Part shown: in pieces, positions 12,393-22,835 of the stretch | Layout of the letters: every line of letters starts with the position of its first letter | Position numbering within the stretch: the stretch's first letter is position 1 | Source: Penelope pileata | Taxonomy: Eukaryota; Chordata; Aves; Galliformes; Cracidae | Assembly: GCA_013396635.1 (NCBI GenBank) | Contig: WBMW01000170.1 | Coordinates: 1-64,000 of the forward strand | Direction: 5' to 3' | Length of the DNA stretch: 64,000 bases | Position numbers and translations under genes: made by a program | Notes under the pieces: model-generated | Told to the model about the DNA's origin: nothing | What the model saw: the letters and a program-made list of their open reading frames with translations, nothing else | Databases searched by the model: none

Positions 12393-14164
12393 AGGAACTG
12401 TTACATTATCATAGGATAAAACCATGCCACGTCTACTTTCACTGTGAACTTTATTCTTTTGCTAATATGTTGTTTTTCCTCAAAAACAGTGTTTTCACTA
12501 CATACAAATAAGTGAAGCGGGAATTCATGGTGTATGTTGTGAGAGCTGTACTTCTTGACTTTATGTCTGACAAAAAAATAAGAGACGCATATTTAATGCC
12601 ACTGGAAAGACTTCAGGGCTGATTGTTCAATAAAGTGAAGCACAGGTCCAAGCATTAAAAGTAAACAAATAACATCAGACTCTGTGCATATCAGTCTCCC
12701 AACACTGTTCTGAATGATTAGTGGGTTGTGTCTGAACACAGGCACAATGTCATCCACCTGTAGACAGACACACTACTGTGAATTCTTTGTTTAACTTCCA
12801 ATAATACTCTATGTCAGAGAAGGGAAATATAGCTTAGATAAGATCAACTTTCAAACATGCTCCTTCAGAATGAAACTGAGTGATCCTCAGTGTCTTAGTA
12901 CTAACTGATAAGAAACTTCCCAGCATAATGTCAGCTTCCAAGTGATGTAACCCTGAAAGGTGCATCTTACCTCCCCCTCCCCCTTCCAGCCGTAACCCAG
13001 CAATGCAAGCTAGCAACAGCAACCCATTATGTATCACAGATTTTTAAATTTTCTAGCTATATGTCTAGATTGTCATATACACTGATGTGTGATCCCTGAA
13101 GCATTCATGATGCTTAATTAAGTAACCTGTCTCATCCATCTCAGCTTACTCTCTGGAATTTTGGGGAGTAAAACAATCTTTGGGACACAGCATCGTCTTT
13201 TTTCTCCAGTGGGTATTTAATATGGCCCCCAGACTATTTCAGACTTGTTACAAGTTACTTTGCAGCAACATTTTTGGGAACTTTTGCTCAAAGATCTATA
13301 ATGTAGGTCTCTTTCCAAAAACTCTAGAAAGCATGCCTAGAACCATCAAATCAGGGAGGTATCCTGTTGGAAAGTCACTCACCTTTGCTGGAAACAAATA
13401 ATACATATTCTTTGGGTTGCCTTTTGTAATGCAGGAGCTGTTACAAACCTCAAAACCAGAGAGCTTCTTTGGCTTCTGCTGCTACCAAAGATTTGCACAG
13501 TTGTGTTCTCCAATGGTTTGGCACAGATTTAGCAGCACAGTGTTGCTCCAAGGAGCCTTTGTATCTCTTCTTTGTCTGCTGGGACAGACGTTTGGTGATG
13601 TCCTGAACCTACCATGCATTACTCGTGTGCCTTGCTGCATTAGCATCTTCTGCAACATATGTTACTTTTGCTGAGAGGTTGTGTTTTATGTTTGGAGTTG
13701 CAGCCAGAACCTTTTAGCCACGTGGAGCCTTGCAAGAGCAGACGGGGGCACAGAGGCCCCTGTGCAGGAATCTGAATGCCAGCAACTGCCTGATTTATGC
13801 AGTAATCTTCCAGAGATGAGCAGAAGTCACTGCTTGGAAGGGTTGCCTCAAACAGGAGTATTGTAATGTACTTCATAGAAATATCTTATAATCAACTACA
13901 TACGATCTAGTCAGGCCTTTCTACCTCTGCTTTTCTGAGATACGTACTGGACCTTAAATACCACATGACACTAAATACACACTAGTGAAGCAAGGCTTCA
14001 TTTCACATTACTCGTTTGAAGATCAAACAAATTCTGTGCCTGATAGCAATTCTAACAGTGGAAGGCAACAGAATATTTTAATTAAAAAGCTGAAGCAAAG
14101 CACTAATAATAAATGTTATCTCACCAAAACCACACTCCTATCCCCTGCAGCTACAGGATTTGCT
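12393..14164. other. Unique non-coding sequence, no gene seen
   Basis: No recognisable gene or transposon. Several open frames of 60-85 codons occur on both strands around 13.2-13.9 kb and overlap each other in opposite directions. None shows a domain or convincing splice context. Confidence 0.55.
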
Positions 14165-14255
14165 AATAAAAAATAAAAAAAAATAAAAAAAAATAAAAAA
14201 AAAAAAATGAAGAAAGAAAGAAAGAAAAAGAAAAAAGAAAAGAAAAAAAAAGAAC
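14165..14255. repeat. A-rich low-complexity tract, (AAAAAAT)n / (GAAA)n
   Basis: Runs of A broken by single T at regular spacing pass into AAAG-type repeats. It is purine-only over most of its length on the plus strand and is the first of three low-complexity tracts within 700 bases. Confidence 0.9.
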
Positions 14256-14395
14256 CCAAAAGTTATAGAATAATGGATTAAAGATGCTTTTTAGCCTGGA
14301 AGCTTTAGACAATACATTACCAGAATATGATTCTTAATAGGAATTTTGTGAGGAGCATCATCATTTAGAAACATAGTCAGCCGGCATAGGTTTCA

Positions 14396-14447
14396 TCTTT
14401 TTTTCTTTCATTTTTTTTCCTTTTTTTTTTTTTTTTTTNNNNNNNNN

Positions 14448-14478
<31 letters not shown>
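14396..14478. repeat. Poly(T) tract containing an assembly gap
   Basis: T-rich sequence passes into T18 (14421-14438), then nine N (14439-14447), then T31 (14448-14478). The gap sits wholly inside the homopolymer, so it most likely marks an unresolved run length. Confidence 0.95.
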
Positions 14479-14805
14479 CCTTTTGGCATTGCATGCTGGC
14501 AGTACTTCTCTCCAGATGTACCATTTGGCACATTAAGCAATTCTTTTCTTAGAAGGGGAACCTATGGTTTTGCCATGTAATGCAAAACACCAATGGAATC
14601 ACTACATAAGCAAAATGCCAGTAATGGTATAGTGGTCCAGCCACAAACATTGGCATGTTAATTTTGTTTTATTTTTCCCAGTGTGTCATCTGTAGTACTG
14701 TATTTTGTATCGGGGCTATGGCCAGGCTGTTTAGTATCAAATTTTAAAGTGCATTTTCAGGGAGAGATTTGAGCTAGGAAACTAATGATTTTGATGCTTT
14801 AGGAA

Positions 14806-14861
14806 AGAGAGAAAAGAAGAAGAAGAAGAAGAAAGAAAAAAGAAAAAAAGAAAAAAAAATA
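14806..14861. repeat. (AAG)n purine tract
   Basis: AAG triplets followed by A-rich sequence with interspersed G, purine on the plus strand throughout. A polypurine mirror-like tract of this type can be hypervariable. Confidence 0.9.
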
Positions 14862-15749
14862 CTGCATTTAATATGGCTCTAACTATCATTTTAGCCTGGT
14901 GCCAAATTTTCCCCTCAATTATAGCTGTTCAACCTTTCAGCTGCATGCATGTGCTTTTGATAGTGGTATCCAAATACATTTGAAAGCAAGTAGTTCATGC
15001 TGAGGCTGTGGCTTATACTTGCCATTACTTTCTAAGAATAGCTTTGCCTTCAGATAAAATTTTGACTTATTTGTAAGTAAGAAGATAAAAAAAAAAACAA
15101 TAGCATATTCAGTTTGCATATAAGCGGCAGTGATTTGCTTTTTAGTTGTCTGTGCTGTCTTAGTTCTCTAATGGCTCTGAGCAATCAAGTTGTTCAGTTC
15201 TTGCAAATGTAGCAGCTCTTACCAACATAGCAGCTTTTACATTGTATCTCCTGTGCTTCAGTTTACTCTCTGAATTTGTTCCCTGCTATTGATGATGTAT
15301 GGAAATGGAAAAAAAATTGGTTTTAGTTTCATTGTTTTTCTAGGAGCAGAAAACGTAGCATGGGATTACATAGTGAAGGGGTTTATTGATCATTTCTCTG
15401 TATTGCATGTTAGGAGGAGAATGTGAATTGTTCTTTTTGTTGTTGTTGTTTGTTTGACTTTTCTAGATGGAAGTGGGACTTAACCTGCAATCTATTCTGT
15501 AGATCTTGTGGAGGGCCCTCCATCCAAGCGGAGGGCCTGCTTGTAATAGGTGCCATTCATGTATGCTTCAATCTAAGAGCAGCAGGAAGGGCTGGGGAAA
15601 GGAGAGCAAGCCAGGGTATGTACAGAAGGAGTGATTTGCACAGGTTCATAGAGCATGTCAGCAGCAATATGGTGTTTTGTCTAAATCCTCCGTGATACTC
15701 TGGATTGCTGCAAGCTGGGCAGGATCATCTCAAGGAGGATTGTTTCATT
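14862..15749. other. Non-coding sequence, no gene seen
   Basis: Mostly unique AT-rich sequence. The 15480-15740 part is less AT-rich and leads directly into the worn CR1 3' end at 15750, so part of it may be the body of the same old element, but I could not align it. Confidence 0.4.
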
Positions 15750-15860
15750 CTTGCCATGTTTCCTATACACCTACTTGAGCCATCTGCTGCTGAATACTAT
15801 CATAGGCAGGATATTGGGTTAGATAGTTGGTTGGTCTAACCTAGCTTGCTCTTATATAGT
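15750..15860 (+). mobile_element. Ancient amniote CR1, 3' end only
   Basis: The segment contains CATCTGCTGCTG, then CAGGATATTGGGTTAGAT, TTGGTCTAACCTAG and a closing GCTCTTATATAG. This is the order seen in the 3' end of old amniote CR1/L3-like LINEs, well known in turtles and crocodilians, whose consensus runs through a GGATACTGGGCTAGATGG block and a TGGTCTGACCCAG block to a TTCTTATG tail. It differs clearly from the avian ATTCTATGAT tails elsewhere in the window, and its substitution level implies a much earlier insertion. The 5' boundary is uncertain. Confidence 0.7.
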
Positions 15861-16905
15861 TGTTTCCCAAGCTGAATCTGTCTTTTCACCTTTGAGTGGA
15901 GTAACACAGAGCTTGTTCTTCACCTACTCTCTGTGCCCTGCTGTAATATTCTGATGATGTTAGTTTGTTTCTGATTTGTTTCCATAGCATGCCCCTAGTC
16001 TCTCATCAGCTGGCCACAAAGCGCAGGGCATGCGATAGGCTGAGGGCCAAGAACTAAATGTGTGCCCTGCGCTCCCACAGCAGTCAGCTCCTTGTTGCTT
16101 TAGACCAGTCCTGGATGAGTGAGAAGTGTGATTTCCCTGAGTTCATGATCAATTCCTCCTCGACTGGGCTGCCATCTGCGCTGGGAGAAAGGTTGTCACC
16201 TGTGGGAGAGACTGGAAATGTACTCCCCAGTCTGACTGCTGACTTGAGTTCCCCAGTATTTTTCTGTTTGCTATAACAAATATCCTGTAATTCAAGCTTC
16301 CCATAGGTGGGGTCAAACTGCACTCAGCAGAGTTTCGGTAGATAGCAAGTTTCTTTCAATTTAATATGACAGGTATTTAGTTTCTAACTGGCTCCTGCCA
16401 TTCACCATAAATCTCACCTTTCCTCCTCCCAAGTTAAATATGTCAGCTCTGACTTTTGCCTGTCCACACATACTGAAAATACATGTACAGAGCAGTGGGA
16501 GATCAACAGCAAGAAAAAAAAGTGATTTCTGTCCAAGTTTCTGCTAAAATTAGGTTGTGTGGCCTTTCCAGTTTGATTAACTATGTAATTAATAATGACC
16601 AGGTGTGGTAGGGTAAGCACTTTATTCTGGTGGTGGTTTGTTTTTTTTTTTTTCCTGTCCCATGAATGCTGGGAAAGAATGCAAGGAAGGCATTTAGATG
16701 TGAGAACACTTTCCTGCTCCTGTTGGTCCAGTTCCTAAAATCTGCTCATGCTTTAAACCCCAGGAAGAGGAGCAAGCAAAATTTCACTCTTTGGGGCTTT
16801 AGAGGCAAAACACTGGAGGATTTCAGAAAGGAAGCTGATTCTCACTCCTGATCAGCTGCAGGAGTGAGAAGGACAGTCTTATGCTGTACCCTGTTTTTCT
16901 TCTCT
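15861..16905. other. Unique non-coding sequence, no gene seen
   Basis: Two overlapping antiparallel open frames of about 75 codons near 16.06-16.32 kb look like chance. No repeat or RNA gene was recognised. Confidence 0.5.
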
Positions 16906-16957
16906 TTTGTTGTTGTTGGTTTTTTATTTGTTTGTTTTGTTTTGTTTTGTTTTTTTA
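16906..16957. repeat. (TTG)n/(TTTTG)n simple repeat
   Basis: TTG triplets followed by TTTTG pentamers and a short T run. Ordinary low-complexity DNA. Confidence 0.9.
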
Positions 16958-18903
16958 ACCTTTTATCTTTGAAGCAGATGACCAAGGCAAACTATGAGTT
17001 GTGAAGGTTTGCAACTACCTTTGGAGTTCAAGTGGAGAGAGTCACCACGATATTGCTGTGAGATCTGTCATGCTGGTAGAGCATGGGGAAACCAGAATAC
17101 ATATCCAAGGTAAACTTCTTCTTACAAAGTTATTAGCTACATATTTCAAATGATATTTAGGCTTTTCTCATGCCCATTTATATTGCAGGAAATTATCACT
17201 TCCTGTTTGTAGGGTTCTGGCGGGGTCTAGGGCTTGAGGTTAACTGTGAGACTACAGTGGGAATATATCTTCTTTGAGGCACATATGTTAAATACAACTA
17301 AAATTCACATTGGCATTGGTAATTCTCAAAGCATTGGCACTGCTTTACTCACCAGTATGCTGTGAGTCAGAGTGCACCCATGAAAGAAGTGTTGATTTAG
17401 GCAGTCAACCTCTTTAAGACTTTTCTCTGTGGCTCACCGTTTACTCCTCATGTTTGCTGTGTTTTTGTAAGACCCAGGCAACTAAAGCTACCTGTTCTCC
17501 ATTCCAAAGCTCATTCCATTTTTTAATACTTTTCACTTAGATGTGACTTTTCATGCCTGGCAGTCATCCAAATTGCATGTTAGAAGGCATTTCTGAGGAA
17601 ATTTGAAGTTTCAGTGTTAATGAAGTGTTACCTGCTAAAATAAAGCAAAAGTGGTTTAATGCTGATGCTAAAAAGGACAGAAATAACGAAGGCTGAAATG
17701 ACAAAACAAATAAAGATAATTCTAAAAAAATCACCCTGTGCTCAAGGTATGTTTGTGACAGTTTATGAGCTATTTTAGTGAGGATTATTAAACGCAATGC
17801 GTTGCCATATACTAAGTATGTCAAAATTCCCTCCTACTACTGCTATTCATATTTTAGAGGATTCTTATATGTCATAAAAAATCATATATTATGTTATTTT
17901 CTTTTTGAATCTTTACTGAGTCTTTGCTCTGCAGAAATGCATACAAGTTTTGCTGTAGCCAGCTGCAGCTGCTTTCACAATGCTTTTCTCCTTTGTCTCT
18001 GTGCCTCTTTTTTAGATCCAGGCAGACAGGTAAAGGACATCTCTCTTGACCTCTTTGTTTGGAAGACCTTTGAGGTGAGAAACAATTAATCAGTTTTATA
18101 TTCTGGGTATGTATAGCATCTAGATCCTTGTCTGTAAATAATACTCAATATCTACGCATCCAGCATCATATGATACTTCCCAAGAATAAGGAATTTTTTG
18201 CTTAAGGGTGGAATTAGGTTAGTCTTCTGTAAGTTTAGTCTTTTTTTTTTTTCTTTAACATCACTGTAGCTATGGCTCAGAAGCAGCGATGCGTTTGCAT
18301 GATGTTTCACCTAGAAGAGATGGTTACCTCACTGAGGCACTCTTCAGGACTTCCCCTTTACCTGTGCCCCACTCTTTTCCATGCTGCTTTTGTCCAAAAG
18401 CCTCAGAGCTGTCAGCATGATTTGCGAAACAGGGTAGCTGATGTTTTGTCTGCCCAAGTTCTTCAGGACTAGAAGACTAGCAAGAAAGTTCAAGAGGAGA
18501 ACAATTCTGATGGTGGTTCCTCACCCACTGAAATCCAGTGGGTACTTTTTCACCTGGTTTACATGATTCACTGGCAAGTATTATGCTAGTATGTTGCTGC
18601 TTCACAGATGAATGAAACTTTTAAAAGCTTTTCATGTATTAGCAAATAAGATTCCAGTAATGTTGATATAACCTTTACCACTTTTTAAGGACACCTTGAA
18701 GAGCATGTAATATTGCATTTTAATATCTATTTTAATATCCTTTTGTACTGCTGGGCTCCACTTCAATATCAAAAGCTACTGTTGAGTGAGGTTAGATTTG
18801 ATGTAAAGAATAACATTATGTCATCAGAAAGGAAGGCACTTCTTAACCACTAAAATCCTTATAAAATAATTTTCCATGTAGATTTATTACTAATTATACT
18901 ATT
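16958..18903. other. Unique non-coding sequence, no gene seen
   Basis: No recognisable gene or transposon. A T-rich run of about 13 bases lies near 18239-18252. The open frame at 17778-18089 (103 codons) lacks any domain I can recognise. Confidence 0.55.
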
Positions 18904-19457
18904 TAGGTCATTTCAAAAGTAACACCATTTATTTGTATGGAAACTGCGACAGGTACAAAGAGCGCAATAACACTATTTGATAGAGCAAATTCTCAGCTAC
19001 AGAACACTATTTTCCAACATAGTCACCACCATTAGCTAGGCATTTTCAGCAGCGATGAACAAGAGCCTGCATGCTATGCTTGTTAACAACCTGCACTGGT
19101 GGAGGTGGCCCATTGTCACTGTTGCCACTGCTGAAATACAACACCCACCACTTCACTGTGCTCACATCCACTGCTTGGTCTACATAAATGTTCAGCAAGT
19201 GTTTATAAATGTCAGTGAGTGTCATTTTTTCTGCATGGAGGAATTCAATAACACACCTTTGCTTCATACACCCACCCGTATCAGACGCCGTTTGGTCAGA
19301 GTGCCCCTCTGCTGCCATCTGTCACACGGCAATGAGATGGAATGGAATATTGGTGGGAAGGGTCAACCTCTGCTGCCGTCCCACCAACATCCACCTCTGA
19401 CATCTTGGACCAGCATAACAAAATGGGAGGCATTGCTTTGGAAGGAGCCCCCATATA
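18904..19457 (-). mobile_element. Mariner (Galluhop-type) internal-deletion copy 1
   Basis: A non-autonomous Tc1/mariner DNA transposon of about 550 bp, against about 1.2-1.3 kb for a full mariner. The ends are imperfect inverted repeats: the left begins near AGGTCATTTCAAAAGTAAC and the right, read on the minus strand, runs GGGCTCCTTCCAAAGCAATG. The coding strand is minus. It carries the 5' leader, the N-terminal DNA-binding part of the transposase, and then directly the extreme C-terminus (SMQALVHRC and the following KCLANGGDYVGK-like segment). The catalytic DDE/D middle is absent. TA dinucleotides occur at both ends, consistent with mariner target choice. It shares its leader and the two segments beside the inverted repeats with the copies at 30.9 and 33.5 kb. 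Confidence 0.9.
19046..19318 (-). pseudogene. Mariner transposase remnant, catalytic core deleted
   Basis: A 90-codon minus-strand frame within mariner copy 1. Residues about 17-60 (from MKQRCVIEFLHAEKM through STVKWWVLYFSSG) match the N-terminal helix-turn-helix region of mariner transposases, which binds the terminal inverted repeats. After residue about 75 it jumps to a C-terminal segment (SMQALVHRC) and stops where the family normally has tryptophan. Full transposases of this superfamily are about 340-350 residues, so roughly 200 central residues including all three catalytic acidic residues are missing. If expressed it could at most bind inverted repeats. It is a transposon fossil, not a host gene. 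Confidence 0.85.
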
Positions 19458-21440
19458 CAAATTTGGTTTTTCTGTCATTATAGTGTGTGGGTCCTGTATT
19501 TTGCACTGAACATTGGAGTGTGGCCAAAGTGCAGCTGTCCCTGGAAATTTGTTTTTAATATAATCCCATTTTCTAGTTAAACACTTTAGATGAAATATAC
19601 TGAGCAAGCAAAAGAGGACTACTTTGTTTGGAGTACTGTGTAACCAGAGATTGCCTGAGGACTTCCTTATTGAATGCATCTTATCTTGCTCTGTATCCCT
19701 TAACAGACTGAGTTGGAGCGTAAGCTATCTCAAGCTATGTTTGAATTTTTTTTTTTTATTATTTTTTTTTTTGGCCCCAGCTACATGGATTAGAGCTATT
19801 AAGATGTTGGTCTAAGTTGCAAGAGTTTGGAGACCGGAAATACTTGATTTCAGTAGTTGAATTTAAACTTATCTGAAGGTAAATATCTCTTATCTAGATG
19901 ATGTGTAAGTTGTGTATTCATCTGATTTCCTTTCCTTATTGAATATCAGTTTCCCTTGGAGAGTAGTTCATATGGCTTCCCGAGCAGAAGTAGATAAACT
20001 CCTGAATCACTTCATGCTTTCTGTGAGCTGTATGACCTTTCTCTTTTTCCTTCCTTTAATCATTCTTTTCCCACTTTCCAAATGATTGAATTGGGAGGCA
20101 GAATTGGAAAATTTTTACTCTCACCATCTGTGTGCTTCTCTCAAACTTCTTATCCTAAAATTAGTGTGTTTGATATTCAATTATCATCTGTCTCATAGTG
20201 CATGCTCTGGAGTCGGTGAACCAAGGGAGCCACAACCTGCTGCTCTAAGTTCTTATTCAAGTTTTCCAAAGATGACGCTTTCCCCAAAACCTTTGTTAAA
20301 TGGCTATGGTCTATTGCTAGGTAGCAGAGAGCCCAGGACCTACTAAATTCCAATGATCATCCCAGTTTTCAGAAAGGATGTGTGACCGATAGTATACTCT
20401 TTATATGGGCATTTTTACAAATTTCTGGAGAACATTTCTACTTTGAAAAATCATTCTGGGGAAATGTCACCTTTCCTCCATACCATTATTGCTCCATAAC
20501 ATACCACTGTCAGCAAACACCTGATAACATATCCCTATATTCTTGCTGTAGTGAAAGAAAACAGTATTTACTGTTTTTGTTGCTGTGGACGTTGCCAGAT
20601 GAGCAGATATCTCAGTTCTGGAGTAAGTCTTAGCATTGTCAACAGTTTTGCTACTGCAGGTTCAAATCTTGCCTTTTATTTACTTTCATTCTACGTTACT
20701 GGAAACAGAGAGTCGTCCACATTGAGTTGAGGGTGGAGTTTGACTCTAAGGATCTCTGTTTTCAGTGGTGATATGTAAGTCAAATGAAAACCAGCTTGAC
20801 TTCAGTCAGGGTCCAGGGTAACATTTCTCTGTCTGGCAACCAGAAATACCATTTTGCTCAATAAATTAGCATGTGAAGGATTGATGCACTACTGTTGTTA
20901 TGCTGGACGTATACTTTATGGTTATACAATTAAAACTGTGGGGAAAAAAAATGAATTTATTCCAGCAGCACTAACTGGATATTCTTGCAATCTCTACACA
21001 TTCCTTGCACATGCAAAGCTGCCACTCTGCTTGTAGTGGGACAAGTGGCACAGTAACTGCTGCGTGGATACACTCGTTTTCGTCATAGTTCTTGGTGCTG
21101 TTTCAGAACTGTGAAGTTAAGAAGCTGACATGTCCTCCTTTGCGATTCCAGATAAGGAGTAGAGGTAGGAGGTGGAAGTTCAGTACCACTCACATCTATC
21201 TCATGTGATTCATCTAAAAACAGCTGGAATGTGAATGTACTGTAGCAGCTAAGAACGAAGGAGCAGTCTTAAAGCCACATGAAGCTACCACTGCTTTAAA
21301 GATCTCTCTTAAAACTGTAACTGCACTGATGAGCTAATTTACTTGGTGATGAATTTGAAGAGCCCCAATTTGCGACGTCACCCATATGTGGAAGAAATGG
21401 GATCAATCCCCAAGTCCTGTGGTCTTCTATGCTGTTCTTT

Positions 21441-21697
21441 CTACATGATGTAAGGGGCAATCTCCACTGCTGCATGGCCTGCCTGAATGGAAATCCTGAT
21501 ACACTTCCAGTTCAGCTGAGAGAGCGATTCAGTGTTCGGTGGCATTTGTATAGTATCCCATGTCAAAGTTTCTGCAGCTGCTTTGTATTTCATCTCTGGA
21601 GTAGCATTTCCTTTAAACCAGTCTTCAGGAATCCAGTGCGTGACACAAGACGGGGGGGGGGGTATCCACAATTTCATTAAAATCATATCCAGGACCT
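21441..21697 (-). other. Possible minus-strand exon or pseudogene fragment
   Basis: On the minus strand a pyrimidine-rich tract ends in TTTCCTCCACAG just before base 21697, resembling a splice acceptor, and a frame then stays open to a stop just below 21441. The peptide has a protein-like look (for example THWIPEDWFKGN and MKYKAAAETLTWD) but I recognise no family. The C11 run (21652-21662) lies inside it. Upstream of that run a different frame reads GYDFNEIVDT in a similarly plausible way, so a length change in the C run would join two protein-like halves. That could mean an eroded exon or pseudogene, or be chance. Confidence 0.2.
21652..21662. repeat. G11 homopolymer
   Basis: Eleven consecutive G on the plus strand, uncommon in AT-rich avian intergenic DNA and prone to length polymorphism and sequencing error. 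Confidence 0.9.
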
Positions 21698-22703
21698 CTG
21701 TGGAGGAAAGGACTTGAAGAAAGGGGAAAAGCCAGCATACTATTAATGAAAACATTAGATTCTGTGCAGAATGCCACTTTTCTTACAAGGCAAACACCAA
21801 AAAGAGGAAGAAGTGATTCTTAGGTCTCTGATTTCTGTGGTCCTTTGTGCTGATTTGCAGCCGTGAGAAAGGTGCCAATATCTTTGTATTATTTGGCAGG
21901 GAAAAGATTACCTTGTAACTCATCTTGTCTGGCTATGGCCTGGCACTGGATCATGACCAGGTTGATGGCAGCCTGACAGTTTTAAAAGAATATGTTGGCA
22001 TTTTATGAAAAGGGAAGTTATTGCATTTGAAAGGAAGCAAAAACAAAAACAGAAAACCTATGTTTGTCAGTTTTATGGCAGAGGCAATAAAAATTCTGGC
22101 ATGTTACTTCAGCTAATTCCTGCAACAAATTAGTGGACTCAATTGATTACAGAATCAAAGATGAATTTTCATAAGCATTTGTGTTTTAGTTTACTTTAGT
22201 CCTGCTCCTACAGTGTGTTAGACACTCAAAGGAATCAGCCCCATGCCCTTTACAGTTAAAATTATTTTACAGCCCAAATTTAGATGTGTGGCAACAAGAA
22301 ATGAGCGTGGAAAGAAAAGAAGAGCATGGGAAGGGATGGGACCTCCTGGGTCACTGGCTCCAGTCCCTCCCAGTCTCGAGAAAGCACATTGTGTTATCCT
22401 CTTTCAGACTGTGTTACAACCTTCTGACATAGCATTAGATGGTACAAAAGATGGAGTTTAAATTTACTGCTTTGTCCCAGTTCAGTGTAGCTTTCCTCTG
22501 TCTCCATTAGCTGGACTGGACCCACACTGACTCTTATCACATGTTTCTGCTGGTGGCTTGGTTTTGAAATGAGGAGCTGTGCCAGGGAGCTGGAGACTTG
22601 CAGGGCAGAGAGTACAGCATGACAGAATTCCAGACAGCTCTTCCAGCAGCCAGGTGATGTAAGAAATCATAAAATAAGACATTATTATTCTTTCTGTTTG
22701 CAG

Positions 22704-22835
22704 CCAGTTGTTAGAGGAAGAAGAGCGGATGGTTTTGGGTATGACTACTCTGCGGTGCAGCCAGTTGGGAGAGGAGGCTTTGGTGCTGGAGGTGGAGTGA
22801 ACCAGGGCCTGGACTGCATCGCATTCCCTGGCTAG
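22704..22835 (+). other. Possible terminal exon, Gly/Arg-rich, unrecognised
   Basis: The pyrimidine tract TTCTTTCTGTTTGCAG ends at 22703, a good acceptor-like signal. The following frame is open for 43 codons to TAG at 22833-22835. It encodes a glycine/arginine-rich peptide with no methionine, including GFGYDYSAVQPVGRGGFG. Within it the DNA has a short internal duplication: GCAGCCAGTTG occurs at 22702 and again about 60 bases later, each followed by an AGAGGA-type purine block. I recognise no family. It could be an alternative last exon, a non-coding RNA exon or chance. Confidence 0.2.

Noticed and set aside
20655..20675. tRNA B-box-like GGTTCAAATCT
   Set aside because: No A box at suitable spacing upstream and no cloverleaf pairing, so it is not a tRNA gene or a SINE head.
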